From contig JALOSH010000168.1 in NCBI GenBank assembly GCA_025458545.1, positions 1 to 5,391 on the forward strand: a DNA stretch of 5,391 nucleotides, written 5' to 3'. The first letter of the stretch is position 1. Every line of letters starts with the position of its first letter. The stretch comes from Hydrogenophaga sp. (lineage in GTDB: Bacteria > Pseudomonadota > Gammaproteobacteria > Burkholderiales > Burkholderiaceae). Positions 1-4,232 of the stretch are shown one piece after another. Below the pieces are notes generated by a model. It was not told where the DNA came from. It worked only from the letters and a program-made list of their open reading frames with translations, and ran no database searches. The position numbers were made by a program, and so were the translations under genes.

Positions 1-1
1 C

Positions 2-652
2 CGCCAGAACGTGCTGGCCGAAGCCGTGCTCAACCGCCTCTCACGCATCATTGACGAGCGTGCCCTGCAGGCCATTGCCGAAGGCGTGGAGCTCAAGCTT
101 GATTCCGCTGACGAGGCCCAAGCCTCCGCCGCCGCCCTGCAGGCGGCACTCGGCAACGGCACCGTGCATGTGTACGCCAAGACGGACGAGAAGACCGACA
201 AGCCTTATCTGGCCATCCACCGCGCCATTCACGGCAACACCAAGATCACCCTGATCGACCAGGACTTTGTGCACGGTGCGGACTACGGCATCCTTGTGCA
301 CGCAGCCAAGACCTTCAAGGGCTTGGTGGGTGAAGGTGCCGTGATCCTGCGTGGCGAAGGTGACAAGCGCCGCGAGATCCCGATCGACGACTTCCGCAGC
401 GCCATGCGCTGGCTGCTATCCGAGGCCGAGCGCGGCATCAGCAAGCAGCGCTACAAGGGCCTGGGCGAAATGAACCCCGAGCAGCTCTGGGAAACCACCA
501 TGGACCCCACAGTGCGCCGCCTGCTCAAGGTCCAGATCGAAGACGCCATCTCCGCCGACGGCATCTTCACCACGCTCATGGGCGACGAAGTCGAACCCCG
601 CCGCGCGTTCATCGAGAGCAACGCGTTGTATGCGTCGAATATCGACGTGTGA
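2..652 (+). CDS. gyrB: DNA gyrase subunit B, C-terminal part (5' end outside window)
   Basis: GyrB is the ATPase subunit of DNA gyrase, a cytoplasmic A2B2 enzyme that introduces negative supercoils. Only the last 216 codons are in the window; the frame is open from position 2, so the start lies upstream. The hallmark end of the TOPRIM domain is visible as [20 protein letters not shown] (frame positions about 452-511), followed by the usual tail with [16 protein letters not shown] and a final NIDV. The part before it (about 2-400) matches the extra insert of about 170 residues that gyrases of Gram-negative bacteria carry within the C-terminal region. The gene ends with TGA and is intact where visible. 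The MOSC gene follows after a 36-bp gap without an evident terminator, so read-through is plausible. ParE is an alternative but lacks this insert and tail. Identification is very secure. Confidence 0.97.
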   Translation, partial: RQNVLAEAVLNRLSRIIDERALQAIAEGVELKLDSADEAQASAAALQAALGNGTVHVYAKTDEKTDKPYLAIHRAIHGNTKITLIDQDFVHGADYGILVHAAKTFKGLVGEGAVILRGEGDKRREIPIDDFRSAMRWLLSEAERGISKQRYKGLGEMNPEQLWETTMDPTVRRLLKVQIEDAISADGIFTTLMGDEVEPRRAFIESNALYASNIDV

Positions 653-688
653 TCTGCGAAGCGACATCGGTCTGCTGAACGAGTGGGC

Positions 689-1228
689 ATGACAAACGGC
701 GCAGTGACTTCAGACCTGCGCCGTTTGATCGAAGCGCCACCCCTGAGCGGGCGGCTCGACGCGATCTACGCCCGCCCCGCCCGCGGCACCCCGGCTCAAG
801 TACTGCAAGAAGCCCTCGCCATCGAAGGCCGTGGGCTGTTTGGTGATCGCAGCGCCAACAAGGCCAGCCGCGCGCCCGGTGGCGGCAAGCGGCAGGTCAC
901 GCTGATTCAGGCGGAGCATCTGCCGCTGATTGCGGCTTGGCTGGGCAAGCGCCCGATCGACCCCGCCTTGCTGCGCCGCAATCTGGTGGTGAGTGGTCTG
1001 AACCTGATCGGCGCGCGCTCGCCCTTCCCGGACCAGCGCCTGTTGCTGCGTATAGGCGAGGAGGTGGTGCTGGAACTCACCGGCCCCTGCGACCCCTGCA
1101 GCAAGATGGAAGCGGTGCTTGGCCCCGGCGGCTACAACGCCATGCGCGGCCATGGTGGCATGACGGCGCGGGTGCTGCAGGGCGGCACGCTGCGTGTGGG
1201 GGATGAGGTGCAGGTGGCGAGCTGCTGA
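689..1228 (+). CDS. MOSC domain-containing protein
   Basis: A 179-residue protein made almost entirely of a MOSC (molybdenum cofactor sulfurase C-terminal) domain. MOSC proteins bind molybdenum cofactor or carry sulfur through a conserved cysteine, and stand-alone members such as YiiM detoxify N-hydroxylated bases; the substrate of this one cannot be read from the sequence. Visible family features are the N-terminal beta strand with YARPARGTP (about residues 27-35), the central NLVVSGLNL (about 98-106), and the cysteine motif GPCDPCSKM with Cys134 and Cys137, followed by [14 protein letters not shown] chose ATG at 689 because GAG at 681-683 sits at suitable spacing; an in-frame GTG at 683 would add two residues and has no visible ribosome binding site. 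It probably belongs to the gyrB transcript. Its last 124 coding bases are duplicated 1.5 kb downstream, so this 3' end may be native or may have been supplied by the inserted cassette. Confidence 0.9.
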   Translation: MTNGAVTSDLRRLIEAPPLSGRLDAIYARPARGTPAQVLQEALAIEGRGLFGDRSANKASRAPGGGKRQVTLIQAEHLPLIAAWLGKRPIDPALLRRNLVVSGLNLIGARSPFPDQRLLLRIGEEVVLELTGPCDPCSKMEAVLGPGGYNAMRGHGGMTARVLQGGTLRVGDEVQVASC

Positions 1229-1230
1229 CT
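1105..1230 (+). repeat. 126-bp direct repeat, left copy (MOSC 3' end)
   Basis: This stretch matches 2591-2716 at a constant offset of 1486 bp without gaps, with 9 mismatches in 126 bases by my count. It covers the last 40 MOSC codons, the stop codon and two further bases. Five of the six differences before the last three codons are silent. Homology stops at CT after the stop codon on the right and at GATGGA on the left. A weak protein-level match (PC then two residues then MEAV) extends four codons further upstream. Confidence 0.95.
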
Positions 1231-1233
1231 TCG

Positions 1234-1253
1234 AGCCTGCTTGAGTTCAGGCT
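1234..1253 (-). terminator. Weak hairpin between convergent MOSC and HNH gene ends
   Basis: AGCCTG (1234-1239) and CAGGCT (1248-1253) form a 6-bp stem with an 8-nt loop. It lies between the stop codons of the convergent MOSC and HNH genes and overlaps the last codon and stop of the HNH gene. No run of T follows on either strand, so a role as an intrinsic terminator is only a possibility. Confidence 0.25.
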
Positions 1254-1262
1254 TGGTCCAAA
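1242..1262 (+). repeat. 21-bp direct repeat, copy 1 (end of HNH gene)
   Basis: This matches 1993-2013 in 19 of 21 bases. On the minus strand copy 2 encodes LWTKPEL near the HNH N-terminus. Copy 1, read in another frame, encodes FWTKPEL, but in the HNH frame it supplies the last codons (LDQA) and the stop. It may be a remnant of the 5' end of a second HNH gene, or a product of recombination at this site. Confidence 0.6.
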
Positions 1263-2056
1263 AAGACTTTGTTCCGGTGGTAAGCGAGGAACGCAGGCGC
1301 GGGCCTAAAGCGCTCGGGGGCCACAATCGCTTTGCCTGCCAGGGCGAGCAGTGAGTTGGAGATAAACGCGTTTTCGCGCTGTGCGCTCAACTGGCGGGCA
1401 ACCCTGATTTGAAGATCGTCGGTAAGGGTGATGAGCCCTAAGTCGAACGCCTTGTCATGCCAGACCGATAAGCACAAACCGTTGCTCGGGTTCAGTCGGT
1501 TCCTTGTATCCACGCTCCAAGGAACGATGTGACTGGCTACCAGAAGTCGTGTGTCTGCAGTACCGCTCATGCAGCACCGCCCCCGATAACTTGCGAGAAC
1601 CGCGCGCCTAAAAAACTGCTGCTTGGTTCGAACCTTCACGCTTACGAGTGTTTCGGTTTTCTTCTCCTCGTCTGTGGAGGCCAGTCGTAGATCCAATTGA
1701 TCCGAGGAGCCGGGTGTTATCCCTTGCTGCTCCAGCAGTCGATCGCTTTGCTCGATGAGCCCATCCCAGTCGGCGTGAAACTCGTCCCAAACTACATGAT
1801 CGAGTTTCGAAGCGCCTGGTAGGCCTCGCCGGCCGGATGCAGTGACCACTGGGTCAAGACTCGCAAAGTTCGTGAGCTTCATCGCGACAGCACTCGGTGT
1901 TCGTTCGAGAAGATGTGCCAAGCGGACTACATCGGGATTTCTTTGATGCATGCGCCCGAAGGGTGTTTCGCAGTAAAGCCTGAACAGCATGATGAGCTCA
2001 GGCTTTGTCCAAAGGCGGTTAGTCACACGCTCTCCCACGAAAACCGTGATCGCCAC
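1247..2056 (-). CDS. HNH endonuclease, probable orphan restriction enzyme
   Basis: A 269-residue protein with an N-terminal domain of about 110 residues and a C-terminal HNH nuclease of the HNH_2 type. The N-terminal part (LWTKPELIMLF, PFGRMHQRNP, RTPSAVAMKL, NFASLDP) is the one typically joined to this nuclease in putative restriction endonucleases. The nuclease core runs from about residue 145 (KQQFFRRAVLASY) through RCCMSG (160-165), SHIVPW with His176, NPSNGLCLS with Asn192, and WHDKAFDLG with His200, so the three HNH signature positions are present. It probably cuts DNA with a divalent metal; no methyltransferase is nearby, so a modification-dependent or solitary restriction role is inferred. 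The start used is GTG at 2056; a GTG at 2026 preceded by GGAGAG at good spacing is a serious alternative and would remove ten residues. It lies 16 bp behind the 131-aa gene, probably in the same transcript. Its last codons coincide with a short direct repeat, so the C-terminus may be altered. Confidence 0.88.
   Translation of the reverse strand: MAITVFVGERVTNRLWTKPELIMLFRLYCETPFGRMHQRNPDVVRLAHLLERTPSAVAMKLTNFASLDPVVTASGRRGLPGASKLDHVVWDEFHADWDGLIEQSDRLLEQQGITPGSSDQLDLRLASTDEEKKTETLVSVKVRTKQQFFRRAVLASYRGRCCMSGTADTRLLVASHIVPWSVDTRNRLNPSNGLCLSVWHDKAFDLGLITLTDDLQIRVARQLSAQRENAFISNSLLALAGKAIVAPERFRPAPAFLAYHRNKVFLDQA
1993..2013 (+). repeat. 21-bp direct repeat, copy 2 (start of HNH gene)
   Basis: Partner of 1242-1262, with 19 of 21 bases shared at a distance of 751 bp. 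Here it is coding in the HNH frame on the minus strand (LWTKPEL). Recombination between the two copies would delete nearly all of the HNH gene. Confidence 0.6.
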
Positions 2057-2072
2057 TCGGCGGTTGAGATCT

Positions 2073-2468
2073 CTACGTTAGTCGGTGCACGAAGTCGCCC
2101 ATGTTTGGCCTCGTTGCGTTCGGACGGAAGGAGTCTGGTGCAACAGCGCAGTCCTCTTCCTTCACGAGGTACACAGTCCAATCGCCAAAATAGTCACCGC
2201 CGAATTCGATGAGTCCGTTCATGGCTGTTAGTTCGGCCATACCTATCGAATCGCCAAAGTAACGAAGAGCGTCAGCTGAGTTCACAAACTCGATATTGAG
2301 TTGACAGCCGTAGGTTGTGTGCACCCAGTTGAGTGGTCCGATTAGTGGACCCGGAAATCCCCAATCTTCCATGTGTTCGTTGGGCGTGTGGCGACCGTGG
2401 AACAACGCTAGGTAGAGACCCGGCTTCTCAGGTCGTGTGCCGTAAAGGGGGTAGGGTTGTGGCGACAT
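2073..2468 (-). CDS. Hypothetical protein, 131 aa, upstream partner of the HNH nuclease
   Basis: I do not recognise a named family. The 131-residue protein is soluble-looking, with no signal peptide or membrane segment, and rich in aromatic and glycine residues: GLYLALFHGR (17-26), DWGFPGPLIGPLNWVHTTYG (35-54), a central AELTAMNGLIEFGGDYFGDW (78-97), and a tail with RPNATRPN (115-122). The density of W, Y, F, G and H and the ordered composition suggest a compact folded domain and a real gene. The ATG at 2468 is supported by a perfect AAGGAGG seven bases upstream. It is followed after 16 bp by the HNH gene on the same strand, so the two are probably cotranscribed; a helper or protective role for the nuclease is a guess from position only. 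The gene shares the low-GC character of the cassette. Confidence 0.75.
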   Translation of the reverse strand: MSPQPYPLYGTRPEKPGLYLALFHGRHTPNEHMEDWGFPGPLIGPLNWVHTTYGCQLNIEFVNSADALRYFGDSIGMAELTAMNGLIEFGGDYFGDWTVYLVKEEDCAVAPDSFRPNATRPNMGDFVHRLT

Positions 2469-2475
2469 GGTGCTG

Positions 2476-2482
2476 CCTCCTT
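2476..2482 (-). promoter_or_regulatory. Strong ribosome binding site for the 131-aa gene
   Basis: On the minus strand AAGGAGG lies seven bases before the ATG at 2468. It is the best Shine-Dalgarno match in the window and fixes the start. The T and first two A bases form a TAA stop (2481-2483) of an upstream open stretch. Confidence 0.85.
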
Positions 2483-2590
2483 ATGAAAGCGCCAGCGTAT
2501 TGATGCGCGCGATGGCGCAGTAAGCCAGGTTTAGCCCTGGGTCGACGATCATGGGCGCCCTTCTGAAGACGCAGATACGCCTTGTCGATC
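2481..2590 (-). other. Possible truncated remnant of an upstream minus-strand gene
   Basis: Between the 131-aa gene and the right MOSC repeat the minus strand is open in a frame that ends with [20 protein letters not shown] and a TAA overlapping the ribosome binding site of the next gene, an arrangement typical of operons. The open frame continues into antisense of the MOSC repeat, which cannot be its true origin, so if it was a gene it is cut off at 2590. No family was recognised. A small hairpin (CCAGG, loop TTTAGC, CCTGG) lies in the same stretch. No promoter was convincing here. Confidence 0.25.
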
Positions 2591-2714
2591 GATGGAAGCA
2601 GTGCTTGGTCCCGGCGGATACAACGCCATGCGCTGCCATGGCGGCATGACGGCGCGGGTGCTGCAGGGCGGCACGCTGCGCGTGGGGGATGAGGTGCAGG
2701 TGGTGCGCGGCTGA
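2591..2714 (+). pseudogene. Headless 3' remnant of a MOSC gene
   Basis: The stretch encodes the last 40 residues of a MOSC protein ([20 protein letters not shown] and onward) and ends in TGA, in the same frame as the complete gene at 689-1228. It lacks the N-terminal 139 residues and the region of the paired cysteines, so it cannot be a working MOSC domain, although a PC four residues before the Met may be the last trace of the Cys motif (from about 2580). It differs from the complete copy by a Gly-to-Cys change within the conserved RGHGG stretch and by the last three residues (VRG instead of ASC). The other five changes are silent. Before the cassette arrived this was probably the 3' end of the resident gene, though the reverse is possible. 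Confidence 0.88.
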
Positions 2715-2716
2715 CT
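2591..2716 (+). repeat. 126-bp direct repeat, right copy
   Basis: Partner of 1105-1230 (117/126 identical, no gaps). Together the copies bracket the low-GC nuclease block. Recombination between them would remove 1486 bp and leave one MOSC gene with an intact reading frame. Confidence 0.95.
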
Positions 2717-3054
2717 GCCGCTTGGAGCAGCGTTGGTCGATGGGCCGGGAGGGTCTGAAGCGGCTTTCCGCTTGTCCCAAGCCATTCTTCAGGCGATTTA
2801 GCCTGAAGAGGCGCACCAGTCCTTGATCGAACAATGAACAAGTCCATCCCATGCGCCTCTTCAAGCCAAAATGGCTGAAAACGCCCGCCAGACAAGCGGT
2901 CATGGGCTATCGCGCGCCCGTAGTCGAACCCGCCAGACACCCACCGTTCAGTGTTCAGCGATGTTCGCTTTCTTTGAATGCACGAGGAAATTGAACGCCT
3001 TTGCGTGCTTGGAGCGCTGCGGCGGCCCCAGCACACCGGCGGCTGATCGGCCCT
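2717..3054. other. Intergenic region without a supported gene
   Basis: About 340 bp between the MOSC remnant and the operator region. Open frames exist on both strands, but none has a convincing start, ribosome binding site or recognisable protein. A small hairpin (AAGCGG, loop CTTT, CCGCTT, 2758-2773) and the larger inverted-repeat structure at 2780-2876 are the only ordered elements. The rest (2877-3054) shows nothing I can name. Confidence 0.6.
2780..2876 (+). other. Structured segment with overlapping, mutually exclusive inverted repeats
   Basis: Three perfect pairings are visible. CTTCAGGC (2787-2794) pairs with GCCTGAAG (2801-2808) around a 6-nt loop. TGAAGAGGCGCA (2804-2815) pairs with TGCGCCTCTTCA (2852-2863) over 36 nt. 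AGCCATT (2780-2786) pairs with AATGGCT (2870-2876) and encloses both. The first two share TGAAG and cannot form together, which recalls an attenuator or structured RNA. No T-run follows, so it is not a classical terminator. A remnant of a small mobile repeat is an alternative. Confidence 0.45.
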
Positions 3055-3109
3055 TTGTCCACCATATTCAATCGTCCAACAATGGTGGACAACCTGTTTG
3101 CGTGGACAA
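3055..3109. promoter_or_regulatory. Operator module 1: nested palindrome of four TTGTCCAC half-sites
   Basis: Half-sites are TTGTCCAC (3055-3062), a degenerate TCGTCCAA (3072-3079), GTGGACAA (3085-3092) and GTGGACAA (3102-3109). The outer and inner pairs are both centred exactly on base 3082. The first and third sites also form a perfect 11-bp inverted repeat (TTGTCCACCAT / ATGGTGGACAA). The last half-site overlaps a likely -35 box. AbiEi-type antitoxins are known to repress their own operons through inverted repeats, so binding by the downstream regulator is the natural inference. Confidence 0.7.
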
Positions 3110-3130
3110 GCGGCTTGTTTTCGCCTAGAG
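3103..3130 (+). promoter_or_regulatory. Probable sigma-70 promoter of the AbiEi-AbiEii operon
   Basis: TGGACA (3103-3108; 5 of 6 to TTGACA) and TAGAGT (3125-3130; 4 of 6 to TATAAT) are separated by 16 bp. The predicted start of transcription is near 3137, inside operator module 2. The -35 box overlaps the last half-site of module 1, which fits repression. Confidence 0.5.
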
Positions 3131-3187
3131 TTGTCCACCAGAAGGCTTCTGTCCACAAAAAGTGGACGATCTTTTCTCGATGGACAA
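3131..3187. promoter_or_regulatory. Operator module 2: nested palindrome covering transcription and translation start
   Basis: Half-sites are TTGTCCAC (3131-3138), CTGTCCAC (3149-3156), GTGGACGA (3162-3169) and ATGGACAA (3180-3187). Outer and inner pairs are both centred on base 3159. The half-site offset within each arm is 18 bp (17 in module 1), and the inner gap is 5 bp in both modules. The inner pair alone is a GTCCAC-AAAAA-GTGGAC hairpin. Both candidate start codons of the AbiEi gene (GTG 3162, ATG 3180) lie within half-sites. Confidence 0.7.
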
Positions 3188-4232
3188 CATCCGACCCACC
3201 GAACTCCTGAGCACTGTGCTCGATGTGTTGCGCACCTACGGCGTGGCCGTGGAGTGGCTGCCTGCCGCGTACCCGCTGGCCGGTGCGCCGTCGGCAGACG
3301 CCGTGCTGCAGCTCAATGGCCAGCGGTATGAGGTGCACACCAAGCGCGCGGTGACGCCAAGCAGTCTCGGTGCGGTCGCGCATCAAGTGCACAGCGTGCA
3401 GGCCCCGGTGCTGCTGGTGAGTGACTACATCACCCCGCCGGTGGCGGACGCCTTGCGCGCGCTGGGGCTCGCCTTTGTCGACGCTGCAGGCAACGCATAC
3501 GTGCAGCAACCGGGCCTGCTGGTGTGGGTCAAAGGGCAGAAACCGCAGCACATGGCCTCAGCCAAAGCGCCCACCGGGCGCGCGTTCCAGGCCAGCGGCT
3601 TGTCGGTGCTATTCACCCTGCTGTGCAACCCGGCGTGGCTCAACCTGCCTTACCGCGACATTGCCCAGCGGGCTGGCGTGGCGCATGGCACGGTGGGCTG
3701 GGTGATGGCGGAGCTCCAGGCGCTCGGCCACATGGGCGAGGTTCATGGCCGCCGCGCCTGGGTGCACCGGGAGCGTGTGCTCAAGCTGTGGGCGGAGTTC
3801 TATCCGCGCGTGCTGCGGCCCAAGCTGCTGCTTGGGCGGTATCAGGCGGAATCGCTCAACTGGTGGAACGAGTTGGACCCCGCGGCCTACGGCGCGGTTC
3901 TGGGTGGCGAGCCTGCAGGTGGCCGCCTCACGGGTTACCTACGCCCCGGCACGGCCACGTTCTACGCAGACAAGATCAACCCGCGCCTGCTGCTGGATCT
4001 GCGCCTGCGCCAAGACGAAGCGGGCAATGTGCAGATCTACAAGCGCTTCTGGCACTTCGATGTGCGCTCGCCCCATGCGGCACCCACCACCGATGCGCCC
4101 GTGCCCGACCCGCCGCCGCAACTGGCCCCCGCCCTGTTGGTGTACGCAGACCTCATGGCCAGCGGCGAAGGGCGCAGCATGGAAACGGCGCGGCTCGTCT
4201 ACGACCAGCTGCTGGCCCCTGATACACCATGA
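3180..4232 (+). CDS. AbiEi-family antitoxin / transcriptional regulator (type IV TA-like)
   Basis: A 350-residue protein of the AbiEi_2 kind, the antitoxin and autorepressor of type IV toxin-antitoxin systems, in which the antitoxin counteracts the nucleotidyltransferase toxin without stable binding. Positions from the ATG: an N-terminal region with LVSDYITPPVADALRALGLAFVDAAGNAYV (split here as LVSDYITPPV, 79-88, and AFVDAAGNAYV, 98-108), a winged helix-turn-helix LPYRDIAQRAGVAHGTVGWV (156-175), then GYLRPGTATFYAD (252-264) and FWHFDV (290-295), and a C-terminal LVYADLMASGEGRSMETA (320-337), all typical of the family. ATG at 3180 is preferred although its ribosome binding site is weak (GGACGA); an in-frame GTG at 3162 would add six residues. 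It overlaps the toxin gene by ATGA. Upstream lie a promoter and a doubled operator, so autorepression is likely. The family call is firm; the toxin-antitoxin activity is inferred. Confidence 0.87.
   Translation: MDNIRPTELLSTVLDVLRTYGVAVEWLPAAYPLAGAPSADAVLQLNGQRYEVHTKRAVTPSSLGAVAHQVHSVQAPVLLVSDYITPPVADALRALGLAFVDAAGNAYVQQPGLLVWVKGQKPQHMASAKAPTGRAFQASGLSVLFTLLCNPAWLNLPYRDIAQRAGVAHGTVGWVMAELQALGHMGEVHGRRAWVHRERVLKLWAEFYPRVLRPKLLLGRYQAESLNWWNELDPAAYGAVLGGEPAGGRLTGYLRPGTATFYADKINPRLLLDLRLRQDEAGNVQIYKRFWHFDVRSPHAAPTTDAPVPDPPPQLAPALLVYADLMASGEGRSMETARLVYDQLLAPDTP

Larger units (their letters stand above)
1231..2590. mobile_element. Candidate inserted cassette: HNH nuclease plus unknown gene between duplicated MOSC 3' ends
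   Basis: A block of 1360 bp with two minus-strand genes lies exactly between two copies of the MOSC 3' end. Its base composition is visibly less GC-rich than the surroundings: one line counted at 2281-2340 is 30/60 G+C, against 44/60 at 3901-3960. No transposase, integrase or terminal inverted repeats are seen, so it is not a recognisable insertion sequence. Insertion with long target duplication has been described for restriction-modification genes in other bacteria, and a restriction-like HNH enzyme fits that pattern. Alternatives are a donor fragment that recombined through the MOSC 3' end, or a tandem duplication followed by replacement. The boundaries are those of the repeats, not of a known element family. 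Confidence 0.55.

Noticed and set aside
1132..1326. Short minus-strand frame containing FWTKPEL as an independent small gene
   Set aside because: Only the WTKPEL stretch matches the HNH N-terminus; the rest is antisense to the MOSC gene or out of frame with HNH. It is treated as a repeat or remnant, not a gene.
1231..2590. The cassette as a classical insertion sequence or integron gene cassette
   Set aside because: There is no transposase, no terminal inverted repeats, no short target duplication and no attC-like structure at the boundaries.
2428..3156. 242-codon minus-strand frame spanning the MOSC remnant and the operator region
   Set aside because: It crosses three unrelated stretches (unknown gene start, MOSC repeat antisense, operator), has low-complexity Arg/Pro/Ala-rich composition, and no recognisable domain.
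3055..3187. TTGTCCAC repeats as DnaA boxes of the nearby origin
   Set aside because: They resemble TTATCCACA, and gyrB suggests the origin is not far. However, the third base is consistently G, the ninth base varies, and the sites sit in strict palindromic order over the promoter of a DNA-binding regulator. Operator sites explain this better, though DnaA binding is not excluded.
3055..3187. Repeated short motif as a CRISPR array
   Set aside because: The repeats are 8-mers in alternating orientation with short unequal gaps, not long direct repeats with uniform spacers.
2955..3551. 198-codon minus-strand frame opposite the start of the AbiEi gene
   Set aside because: It is antisense to a well-supported gene and its operator, lacks a ribosome binding site and shows no family features.
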